Shown here piece by piece: positions 1 through 6,908 of a stretch of DNA of 10,120 nt. The number at the start of each line of letters is the position of its first letter. The first letter of the stretch is position 1. The notes beneath the pieces were generated by a model that ran no database searches, was not told where the DNA came from, and saw only the letters and a list, made by a program, of their open reading frames with translations. The stretch comes from an uncultured Clostridia bacterium (GTDB taxonomy: Bacteria > Bacillota > Clostridia > TANB77 > CAG-508). The stretch lies in assembly GCA_934183325.1 (NCBI GenBank), contig CAKPSH010000028.1:1-10120 (forward strand), given 5' to 3'. Both the position numbers and the translations under genes were made by a program.

Positions 1-2324
1 ATAGTAACTCCCATTTCTCCTTCGCCAAAAGTTCCATTTCTAAAACTTTTTACATGCGGATGTTTTTTCAAATACTTTTGAATTCCTTCTCTTAATTTTC
101 CTGTCCCTTTTCCATGTACAATTCTTGTATTTTTCATACTAGTCATACTACAATCATCTAAATATTTATCTATTATTTGTACTGCTTCATCAACCGTCAA
201 TCCAATTACATTTATTTCTGTTGCAACACTATTTTTTAATTTTATTTCTTTTTTATTATTTATTTCTTTATTCTGCATATTTTTTTGTGAATTATTTTTT
301 ATAAAAATATCATCAATACTAAAATCAGTTTTTATCATTCCAACTTGTACTCTCACTTTTTTATTTTTTTCATAAATATTTAAAATAATTCCATCTTGAT
401 TTATACTTCCAATATAAACTTTCATTCCTACTTTTAAATCTTCTATTTTAGTATTTGATTTTAATGTATTATTTTCTATTTTTAATTCTTTTATATCATT
501 ATTTAATTCATTTTTTAAATTATTTATTTTATTTTTATCATCAATTTCAGATATTTTTTTAATAATATCTTCTGCCTCTTCTTTTGCATCTAATAATATT
601 TTTCTTGCTTGATAAGTTGCATCATCAATTATTTTTTTAGCTTGTAATTCCAAATCAATATTATCTTTTTCAAGATTTTTTCTTAATATTTCAATTTCTT
701 CAGATTTTTTATTTATTTTCTCTTTTTCAGTTTCAATATATAATTTATCATCATAAATTTCTTTTAATACATCTTCTATATGTATTTTTTCAGTTTCTGT
801 TAATTCTTTTGCCCTATCTAATATTTCATCACTTAGTCCTAAACGTTTACTTATTGCAAATGCATTACTTCTTCCAGGAACCCCCATTAATATTTTATAT
901 GTTGGCTTCATATTTTCTACATCAAATTCTGAACTTGCATTTTCAAAGTTATTTGTAACAATAGCATAATTTTTTATTTCAGAATAATGTGTTGTAATTA
1001 CATTTAAAGATTTTCTATTATTTAGTTCTTCCAAAATACTAATAGCTAAATTAGCACCTTCTTGTGGATCTGTTCCTGAACATAATTCATCTAATAATAT
1101 TAAACTGTCAGAAGTTGATTTTTTCATCATATCTACAATATTAATCATATGAGATGAAAATGTACTTAATGAATCTGCTATGCTTTGCTCATCCCCTATA
1201 TCTGCAAAAATATCATCAAAAACATATATTGAACTATTCTCTTTTGCAGGGATGTATAATCCGCTCATCCCCATACAAGAAAGTAATCCTACAGTTTTTA
1301 AAGTAACAGTTTTTCCTCCAGTGTTTGGTCCCGTAATTACCAATGTATTATATTTTTCTCCAAGTTCTATATCAATTGGTACCACTTTTTCTTTATCAAT
1401 TAATGGATGTCTGGCTTTATTTAATTTAATAATTTTTTTATCATTTATTATTGGAGCTGTGCCTAAAATTGAAATACCAAATTTTGCTTTTGCAAATATA
1501 AAATCTAATTTTCCTATTATTTTTATATTTAAATCTAATTCATTAGTTATTCCCATTAATTCCTCAGACAATTCCTGTTGAATTTTTTGTATTTCATTTG
1601 CTTCTTCTAATTTTAAAGTATTTATTCTATTATTCATTTCAAATACAGCTAATGGTTCTATAAACACTGTTGCTCCACTAGATGATATATCATGGACAAA
1701 TCCTTTCACTTCATTTCTATATTCTTGTTTTACAGGTACAACATATCTTCCATTTCTTATAGTAATAAAAGCCTCTTGTAAATATTTTGAATGTAAATAA
1801 TTATTTAATTTATTTTTTATTTCATTTTGAATTTGCTTCATATTCTTTCTTATTATATATAAATTTTTTGAAGCGTGATCATCTATTGTATTTTCATCTA
1901 TTATAGCTTTAAAAATTTTATTTTCTATAATACTATTACTATAAATTTGAGTAAAATATTCCTTTAAATTATTTACAATTTCTTCTTCAATTCCAATTGC
2001 TTTTTTATAATATTCTTGTATTTCTCTGGACATTTTTAAAATAGAAGCTAAATCCAAAATTTGTTTTATAGATAAAGTTCCACCTGCCTCAAGTGTCCTT
2101 AAATGTATATTAATATTATCAATTTCTCCTAATGGAATTCCACCTATTCTATGTATTAAAATATCTGCTTCCATAGTTTCATTAATCATATTTTTTACCT
2201 TTTCTTTTTCAGTACAAGGCTTTAAATTTTTTATATACTCTTTTCCTATATATGTTAAAGAATATTTTTCTAACATTTCTAATACTTTATTAAATTCTAG
2301 TTTATCTAAATATTTTTGTTCCAT
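1..2324 (-). CDS. mutS2: MutS2 family ATPase with C-terminal Smr domain (3' end cut by window)
   Basis: This is a MutS-like ATPase of the MutS2 branch, which acts in the cytoplasm on branched DNA (restraining recombination) and, in Bacillus, on collided ribosomes; it is not a mismatch-repair MutS. The frame is read on the minus strand from ATG at 2324 and gives about 774 residues before the window ends, against about 785 for the family, so only a few C-terminal residues are missing. The start MEQKYLDKLEF matches the usual MutS2 beginning. The Walker A GPNTGGKT is at residues 332-339, and Walker B LLDE followed by CSGTDPQEGA begins at residue 410. A Lys/Glu-rich coiled-coil region (about 510-630) and a small beta/KOW-like domain follow. 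The Smr domain (about 703 to the end) keeps HGKGTGKLR and GEGEMGVT. The usual LDLRG of Smr reads INVIG here. No Shine-Dalgarno site is close to the ATG; GGGAG lies about 28 bases upstream. Confidence 0.95.
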   Translation of the reverse strand, partial: MEQKYLDKLEFNKVLEMLEKYSLTYIGKEYIKNLKPCTEKEKVKNMINETMEADILIHRIGGIPLGEIDNINIHLRTLEAGGTLSIKQILDLASILKMSREIQEYYKKAIGIEEEIVNNLKEYFTQIYSNSIIENKIFKAIIDENTIDDHASKNLYIIRKNMKQIQNEIKNKLNNYLHSKYLQEAFITIRNGRYVVPVKQEYRNEVKGFVHDISSSGATVFIEPLAVFEMNNRINTLKLEEANEIQKIQQELSEELMGITNELDLNIKIIGKLDFIFAKAKFGISILGTAPIINDKKIIKLNKARHPLIDKEKVVPIDIELGEKYNTLVITGPNTGGKTVTLKTVGLLSCMGMSGLYIPAKENSSIYVFDDIFADIGDEQSIADSLSTFSSHMINIVDMMKKSTSDSLILLDELCSGTDPQEGANLAISILEELNNRKSLNVITTHYSEIKNYAIVTNNFENASSEFDVENMKPTYKILMGVPGRSNAFAISKRLGLSDEILDRAKELTETEKIHIEDVLKEIYDDKLYIETEKEKINKKSEEIEILRKNLEKDNIDLELQAKKIIDDATYQARKILLDAKEEAEDIIKKISEIDDKNKINNLKNELNNDIKELKIENNTLKSNTKIEDLKVGMKVYIGSINQDGIILNIYEKNKKVRVQVGMIKTDFSIDDIFIKNNSQKNMQNKEINNKKEIKLKNSVATEINVIGLTVDEAVQIIDKYLDDCSMTSMKNTRIVHGKGTGKLREGIQKYLKKHPHVKSFRNGTFGEGEMGVT

Positions 2325-2395
2325 ATTTTTATTTATATTATTAAATAATATTCTCCCTTCATTTATAAATACTTTTAGCTTTCCTATAAATTATA

Positions 2396-2424
2396 ATTAT
2401 ATAATATTTTATCAATAATTTCAA
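2396..2424 (-). promoter_or_regulatory. sigma-A type promoter of mutS2
   Basis: On the minus strand, TTGAAA (2424-2419) and TATAAT (2401-2396) are separated by exactly 17 bases. Transcription would start near 2389, giving a leader of about 65 bases before the mutS2 ATG. The position just upstream of the gene and the near-consensus boxes support it; there is no experimental evidence. Confidence 0.65.
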
Positions 2425-2455
2425 TAATTCCTATCCATCCTTCTCCATTCCTCAA

Positions 2456-2480
2456 AAATTTACAAATCTATTGTAAATTT
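2456..2480. promoter_or_regulatory. perfect 10-bp inverted repeat over the murA -35 box; candidate operator
   Basis: AAATTTACAA (2456-2465) and TTGTAAATTT (2471-2480) are exact reverse complements around a 5-base centre. The right arm contains the murA -35 box TTGTAA, so a dimeric repressor bound here would block RNA polymerase. It also lies about 30 bp behind the mutS2 -35 box, so it could affect both divergent genes. No U-tract follows, which argues against a terminator. The regulator is not identifiable from the sequence. Confidence 0.45.
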
Positions 2481-2499
2481 CCATCATTTATGTTATATT
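2471..2499 (+). promoter_or_regulatory. sigma-A type promoter of murA
   Basis: TTGTAA (2471-2476) and TATATT (2494-2499) are 17 bases apart, and a TG at 2491-2492 makes the -10 box extended. The start site would be near 2506, giving a leader of about 35 bases up to the murA start. The -35 box is one arm of the inverted repeat at 2456-2480. Confidence 0.65.
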
Positions 2500-2540
2500 T
2501 AGAATGCTTATTTGAATATATACTTTAGGGGGGAATTCTT

Positions 2541-3800
2541 TTGGATAAATTTATAATAAATGGAAAAAAACGACTATCTGGTGAAGTAAAAATAAGTGGA
2601 GCAAAAAATGCCGCAGTTGCAATACTTCCAGCCACTCTCTTGGTAAATGGGGTTTGCACAATTGAGAATTTACCTGATATTAGTGATATTAATATATATT
2701 GTGAAATATTAGAAACACTTGGTGTAAAAATAGAAAAACTAGATGAAAATTCTGTTAGAATTGATACTCGTGATATACAATGTATTGATGCACCTTTAGA
2801 ACTTACAGGAAAATTTAGAGCATCTTATTATTTAATAGGAGCACTATTAGGAAGATGTCATAGAGCTGTTGTTGGTATGCCTGGAGGATGCCAATTAGGT
2901 GCTAGACCTATTGACCAACATGCAAAAGCTTTCGAAGCATTAGGTGCCAACGTTGATGTTAGTCAAGGAAAAATTATGGCCATAGCTGATAAATTAATAG
3001 GAAATTCAATCTATCTTGATATTGTTTCAGTTGGAGCTACTATTAATGCTATACTTGCTGCCGTTTTAGCTGATGGTATAACAACAATCGAAAATGCTGC
3101 TAAAGAGCCTCATGTAGTTGATGTGGCAAACTTCCTAAATACAATGGGAGCAGATATACATGGTGCTGGTACGGATATCATCAAAATAACAGGTGTAAAA
3201 GAACTTCATGGTGGTACATATTCAGTTGTACCTGATCAAATTGAAGCTGGTACATTTATGTTAGCTGCCGTTGCAACACGTGGAGATATTACCTTAAAAA
3301 ATTGTATTACAAAACATTTAGATCCATTAACTGCTAAAATCGAAGAAATGGGTGCACATGTTGATGAATTATCTGGTGATACGCTTAGAGTTTGGTGCGA
3401 TACACGTCCTAAGAAAGTAAATATTAAAACTTTGCCATATCCAGGTTTTCCAACTGATTTACAATCACAAATTGGTGTTGTACTATCAACAGCTAAGGGA
3501 ACTAGTATAATTACAGAAAGTATATGGGATTCTCGTTTCCAATATACTGCTGAACTAAATAAAATGGGAGCAGATATTAATGCACAAGGAAAAGTAGCTT
3601 TCTTCAATGGTGTAGATGAATTATATGGTGCACCAATATCAGCTTCAGATTTAAGAGCTGGTGCCGCACTTCTTATTGCTGGAATTATGGCTAATGGTAA
3701 AACTGAACTTTCAAATATTCACTATATTGATAGAGGATATGAAAAAATTGAAGAAAAATTTAATGCATTAGGTGCTGATATAAAAAGAATTAAAGAATAA
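2541..3800 (+). CDS. murA: UDP-N-acetylglucosamine 1-carboxyvinyltransferase (MurA)
   Basis: MurA transfers enolpyruvate from phosphoenolpyruvate to UDP-N-acetylglucosamine, the first committed step of peptidoglycan synthesis, in the cytoplasm. The 419 residues fit the family length. Visible active-site elements are Lys22-Asn23 in SGAKNAAVAI, Arg93 in KFRASYY, the catalytic Cys117 in GGCQLGARPIDQH (the fosfomycin target), Asp306 in GFPTDLQ, and Arg398 in YIDRGYE. The start is TTG at 2541, chosen because a strong AGGGGGG site ends seven bases before it and the protein then begins MDKFIINGKKRLSG as its relatives do. Low-GC Gram-positives often carry two murA paralogues, and the sequence alone does not say which this is. 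It is followed after 47 bases by a WalJ/YycJ-like gene with no clear terminator between, so the two are probably co-transcribed. The antiparallel reading frame within it is a shadow. Confidence 0.97.
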   Translation: MDKFIINGKKRLSGEVKISGAKNAAVAILPATLLVNGVCTIENLPDISDINIYCEILETLGVKIEKLDENSVRIDTRDIQCIDAPLELTGKFRASYYLIGALLGRCHRAVVGMPGGCQLGARPIDQHAKAFEALGANVDVSQGKIMAIADKLIGNSIYLDIVSVGATINAILAAVLADGITTIENAAKEPHVVDVANFLNTMGADIHGAGTDIIKITGVKELHGGTYSVVPDQIEAGTFMLAAVATRGDITLKNCITKHLDPLTAKIEEMGAHVDELSGDTLRVWCDTRPKKVNIKTLPYPGFPTDLQSQIGVVLSTAKGTSIITESIWDSRFQYTAELNKMGADINAQGKVAFFNGVDELYGAPISASDLRAGAALLIAGIMANGKTELSNIHYIDRGYEKIEEKFNALGADIKRIKE

Positions 3801-3804
3801 AATT

Positions 3805-3832
3805 TATAGACACGAACTTTATCGTGTCTATA
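3805..3832 (+). other. perfect 11-bp hairpin between murA and the downstream hydrolase gene
   Basis: TATAGACACGA (3805-3815) and TCGTGTCTATA (3822-3832) are exact reverse complements with a 6-base loop. No run of T follows, so this does not look like an efficient terminator. The stem ends five bases before the next gene's ribosome-binding site. It could stabilise the murA message end or lower translation or readthrough into the second gene. Confidence 0.6.
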
Positions 3833-3847
3833 TTAATGGGGGAACAG

Positions 3848-4639
3848 ATGTTAAAATTTTGTAGCTTATATAGTGGAAGTACAGGAAATAGTTTATTTGT
3901 TGAAAATAATAATACCAAAATACTTATTGATGCTGGAGTTAGTGGAAAAAAAGTAGTTGAAGCTTTAGATTCTATTGATGTTAATCCCGAAGAAATTGAT
4001 GCTATTTTAGTCACTCACGAACATTCAGATCATGTTCAAAGCATTGGTACATTATCAAAGAAATATAATATTCCCGTATATGCTAATTCTAAAACTTGGA
4101 GTAAATTACCAAATGAAATAAAAAAAATTGGAGAAAAAAATATATTTACTTATAAATCTTCTGAAGATTTTATCATAGGAGATTTAACTATACATCCTTT
4201 TAGAACTCCTCATGATGCTATTGAATCTTGTGGATTCAATATTTTAGATGACAAAACTAAAATAAGTATAGCAACAGATTTAGGACATGTAACAGATGAA
4301 ATTAGCACTTGTTTAAAAGGAAGTAAATTTATTTTATTAGAATCTAATTATGAACCTGAAGTTCTAAGAATCTGTTCTTACCCTAGTTTACTAAAAAATA
4401 GAATTGCAGGTCCAAATGGTCATTTATCAAATAATGTTGCTGGACAAACTATTTCTACATTAATTGAAAGTGGCTTAACCAGAGTTATGTTAGGACACTT
4501 AAGTAAAGAAAGTAATTTTCCAGAAATGGCTTATGAAACTGTACTATCTGAACTAGAAATGAGGAAATTCAAAAAAGGAACAATCGATTTATCAGTTGCA
4601 AGTAGATCAGAGCCTAGTAAACTGATTAATATAAATTAA
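3848..4639 (+). CDS. metallo-beta-lactamase-fold hydrolase, WalJ/YycJ family
   Basis: This is a cytoplasmic metal-dependent hydrolase of the metallo-beta-lactamase fold, close to WalJ (YycJ). In bacilli walJ lies in the WalRK cell-wall regulon operon, and the protein has been proposed to be a nuclease; its exact substrate is not settled. With the start at 3848 it is 263 residues, as usual for the family. The zinc-binding motif THEHSDH supplies His57, His59, Asp61 and His62. Further ligand candidates are His122 in TPHDA, Asp144 in ATDLGH, His192 in NGHLSN and His217 in GHLSKESN. The family beginning MLKFCSLYSGSTGN fixes the ATG at 3848, preceded by GGGGGAA at 3838-3844. In-frame GTG 3824 and ATG 3836 lie upstream, but 3824 is inside a hairpin arm and 3836 overlaps the ribosome-binding site. 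Pairing with murA suggests a cell-envelope link by context only. A terminator begins in its stop codon. Confidence 0.9.
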   Translation: MLKFCSLYSGSTGNSLFVENNNTKILIDAGVSGKKVVEALDSIDVNPEEIDAILVTHEHSDHVQSIGTLSKKYNIPVYANSKTWSKLPNEIKKIGEKNIFTYKSSEDFIIGDLTIHPFRTPHDAIESCGFNILDDKTKISIATDLGHVTDEISTCLKGSKFILLESNYEPEVLRICSYPSLLKNRIAGPNGHLSNNVAGQTISTLIESGLTRVMLGHLSKESNFPEMAYETVLSELEMRKFKKGTIDLSVASRSEPSKLININ

Positions 4640-4668
4640 AAAGCACCTTTCGAGTGCTTTTTTTTATA
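4638..4668 (+). terminator. intrinsic terminator after the WalJ/YycJ-like gene
   Basis: AAAAAGCAC (4638-4646) pairs with GTGCTTTTT (4654-4662) around a 7-base loop, and eight T residues run through 4658-4665. The stem starts inside the TAA stop codon. It ends the murA unit and separates it from the ABC exporter. Confidence 0.9.
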
Positions 4669-4670
4669 TA

Positions 4671-4695
4671 AATATATGATATAATATCATATATT
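4671..4695. promoter_or_regulatory. extended -10 promoter of the ABC exporter inside a perfect 12-bp palindrome
   Basis: Positions 4671-4682 and 4684-4695 are exact reverse complements around one central base. The palindrome contains TGATATAAT (4677-4685), a TG-extended -10 box identical to consensus. No good -35 box is present because the preceding DNA is the terminator T-run, which is typical of extended -10 promoters. Transcription would start near 4692, 11 bases before GGAGG (4703-4707). A repressor dimer here would cover the -10 box, so this is the likely control point of the exporter. No regulator gene is adjacent. Confidence 0.6.
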
Positions 4696-4715
4696 ATAAA
4701 ATGGAGGAAAATTAA

Positions 4716-5606
4716 ATGGGGTTAATTTTAAAAAATGTTTCCAAAACATTTGTAGGAAAAAAAGCAGTTGATAATATCTCTTTTGAGTTAAATAATCCTG
4801 GCGTGTTTGGGCTTCTCGGTACTAACGGAGCAGGAAAAACAACTACTATTAGAATGTTACTTGGAATAATAAAAAAAGATAGTGGAGAAATAACTTGGAA
4901 TGGAAAACAAGTAGATAGAAAATCTGTTAATTTTGGATATTTACCTGAGGAAAGAGGTGTTTATCCTAAAACCAAAATATATAATCAATTAATGTATTTT
5001 GCAGAATTAAAAGGAATGAAAAAATCTGAAGCCAACGAATCTATAAAAGATTGGGCAAAAAAATTAAAAGTAGAAGAGTATTTAGATAAACCAGCTGAAA
5101 AACTATCAAAAGGTAATCAACAAAAAATTCAATTTATGACAGCTGTAATACATAATCCAGAATTAGTCGTTTTAGATGAACCTTTTAGTGGATTAGATCC
5201 TGTAAATACAGAATTATTAAAAAATATTATTATTAATTTAGTAAAAAATGGTAAATACGTAATAATGTCAGCTCATCAAATGTCCACAATTGAAGAATTT
5301 TGTTCAGATATATTAATTTTAAATAATGGAAAAACTGTATTAAAAGGAAATCTAAAAGAAATTAAAAATACTTATCCTGCTAACCGACTTCAAATAGCAA
5401 CTGATAAAGATATAACTTCATATATTAATAATTTAAAATTAGAAATAGAAAATCAAAATAATTATAGCTATTCTTTAAAAATAAATAATGAACAACAAGC
5501 AAACAAATTATTAAAAGAATTAATATTAAATGGATTTAAAATAAATAAATTTGAAATAATGAAACCAACATTAAATGATATTTTTATAGAAAAGGTAGGT
5601 GAATAA
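4716..5606 (+). CDS. ABC exporter ATP-binding subunit, NatA/YhaQ type
   Basis: This is the ATPase subunit of an ABC-2 type exporter, working at the inner face of the membrane with the permease encoded next to it. Its 296 residues hold one nucleotide-binding domain (about 1-215) and a C-terminal extension of about 80 residues like the DUF4162 tail of this subfamily. Visible motifs are Walker A GTNGAGKT (35-42), the Q-loop region GYLPEERGVYP (74-84, the form usual in this subfamily), signature LSKGNQ (130-135), Walker B VVLDEP with Glu155, D-loop SGLD and switch His187. Relatives include sodium exporter NatA and the YhaQ group, but the cargo cannot be told from the sequence. The ATG at 4716 has GGAGG eight bases upstream. 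The stop is one base before the permease start, so the two are translated from one message. No regulatory gene accompanies the pair. Confidence 0.93.
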   Translation: MGLILKNVSKTFVGKKAVDNISFELNNPGVFGLLGTNGAGKTTTIRMLLGIIKKDSGEITWNGKQVDRKSVNFGYLPEERGVYPKTKIYNQLMYFAELKGMKKSEANESIKDWAKKLKVEEYLDKPAEKLSKGNQQKIQFMTAVIHNPELVVLDEPFSGLDPVNTELLKNIIINLVKNGKYVIMSAHQMSTIEEFCSDILILNNGKTVLKGNLKEIKNTYPANRLQIATDKDITSYINNLKLEIENQNNYSYSLKINNEQQANKLLKELILNGFKINKFEIMKPTLNDIFIEKVGE

Positions 5607-5607
5607 T

Positions 5608-6825
5608 ATGAAAGATTTATTTACAGTAACAAAATTTACAATGAAAGATATGCTTCAAAGGAAATCATTTATTATTACTACTATAATATTTTTAATAATG
5701 ATAATAATTGGTTTTAATATTCCAAATTTAATAAAATTATTAAATAAAGATTCTAACATCGAAAAACTTTTAATAATTGACTCTGAAAATATATTTGATG
5801 GAACACTTGAAAATTTAAAAGATATTAATAAAGATTATGAAATTCAAATATCTAATGATACCTATGATATGGCCAAAGATAAAATTATAAATGAAAAAAT
5901 TGACTCTGTATTATTTATTGAGAAACAAGATGAAAAAATAAATATAAAATATTTAGTAAAAAATGCTTCATTATTATCACAAGTACCAGAAGACATTATT
6001 TCAACATTAAATACATTATATACAAATTTACAAATTAATAAATTAGGTTTAACAGAAGAACAAATAAAATATATTACTCCAGAATTTAATTTTGAGTTAG
6101 AACAAACAGACGAAAAAGCCAATGGAAATATACTTACTATGATGTTACTTTCACTTGTATTATTTTATGCCATATATTTTTGTGCATATCAAGTATCAAG
6201 TTCTATCACAACAGAAAAAACTTCTAAAATTATAGAAACTTTAGTAACTTCAACTTCGCCTAAAACTATTGTATTAGGCAAAACACTTGGAATTGGAATA
6301 GTAGGATTACTTCAATTAGTATTATTAGTAGGAACAGCATTAATTAGTGCCAAAACATTTTTAGAGCCTGGAACGCTAGATTCAATATTAGATTTATCAA
6401 CAATAACTCCATATTTAGGAATTATAACGATAATATATTTTATATTTGGATATTTTGAATATGCTCTATTATATGCCTTAACAGGTTCAACAGTTAGTAA
6501 ACCAGAAGATATTCAATCTGCTAATGGTCCTGTTGCAATTTTAGCTGTTATTGGATTTTATTTATCATATTTTACAATGATGAATCCAACTAGTAACTTA
6601 AATCTTTTTGCCTCTCTATTCCCTATCTCTTCACCTTTTTGTATGCCTTTTAGAATAATGATGGGATTAGCTAAGACAACAGATGTATTAATTTCAATTT
6701 TAATATTAATTTTAACCGGATTTATTATTTCAAAAATTGCAATAAAAATATATTCAAATGCAATTTTAAATTATGGTACTAAAATGAGCTTAAATGATAT
6801 TATAAAAATGTATAAAGAAAAATAA
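5608..6825 (+). CDS. ABC-2 type exporter permease, NatB/YhaP-like
   Basis: This is the membrane subunit of the exporter. Its 405 residues carry six predicted membrane segments at about 21-39, 174-196, 222-246, 270-291, 309-325 and 358-381. A soluble domain of about 135 residues lies between the first two, which by family topology is outside the cell. The cytoplasmic stretch ITTEKTSKIIETLVTSTSP after segment two is the usual coupling region of ABC-2 permeases. The start is ATG 5608, placed one base after the ATPase stop; AGGTGA at 5597-5602, inside the end of the ATPase gene, is its ribosome-binding site. A GTG at 5599 is in frame but overlaps that site, so it was not used. The gene ends at a strong terminator. 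The family is clear, while the substrate (sodium, peptide, drug or lipid) is not. Confidence 0.9.
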   Translation: MKDLFTVTKFTMKDMLQRKSFIITTIIFLIMIIIGFNIPNLIKLLNKDSNIEKLLIIDSENIFDGTLENLKDINKDYEIQISNDTYDMAKDKIINEKIDSVLFIEKQDEKINIKYLVKNASLLSQVPEDIISTLNTLYTNLQINKLGLTEEQIKYITPEFNFELEQTDEKANGNILTMMLLSLVLFYAIYFCAYQVSSSITTEKTSKIIETLVTSTSPKTIVLGKTLGIGIVGLLQLVLLVGTALISAKTFLEPGTLDSILDLSTITPYLGIITIIYFIFGYFEYALLYALTGSTVSKPEDIQSANGPVAILAVIGFYLSYFTMMNPTSNLNLFASLFPISSPFCMPFRIMMGLAKTTDVLISILILILTGFIISKIAIKIYSNAILNYGTKMSLNDIIKMYKEK

Positions 6826-6835
6826 TATATAATTT

Positions 6836-6871
6836 ATGTATGTGCTAATTGCACATACATTTTATTTTTTT
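6836..6871 (+). terminator. intrinsic terminator after the exporter operon
   Basis: ATGTATGTGC (6836-6845) and GCACATACAT (6851-6860) form a perfect 10-bp stem with a 5-base loop, followed by a T-rich tract through 6871. Confidence 0.9.
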
Positions 6872-6880
6872 ATTAATTTA

Positions 6881-6889
6881 TGATATTAT
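6881..6889 (+). promoter_or_regulatory. extended -10 promoter of the transglutaminase-like gene
   Basis: TGATATTAT (6881-6889) is a TG-extended -10 box placed right after a terminator and 20 bases before the next start codon. The -35 region lies in the terminator T-tract and is weak. The resulting leader is only about 12-14 bases and contains GGAG at 6896-6899. Confidence 0.5.
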
Positions 6890-6908
6890 ATTTATGGAGT
6901 AAAAATTT

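Noticed and set aside
1180..1581. A 133-codon plus-strand reading frame
   Set aside because: It lies antisense to the ATPase domain of mutS2, whose Walker motifs are unmistakable on the minus strand; it has no recognisable protein pattern.
2391..2410. PerR/Fur-like box in the AT-rich stretch before mutS2
   Set aside because: It resembles TTATAAT repeats but does not match the spaced inverted repeat; the resemblance follows from the overlapping -10 box and base composition.
3236..3607. A 123-codon minus-strand reading frame within murA
   Set aside because: It is antisense to conserved murA coding sequence and has no ribosome-binding site. The short minus frames at 3790-4014 and 5862-6122 were dropped for the same reasons.
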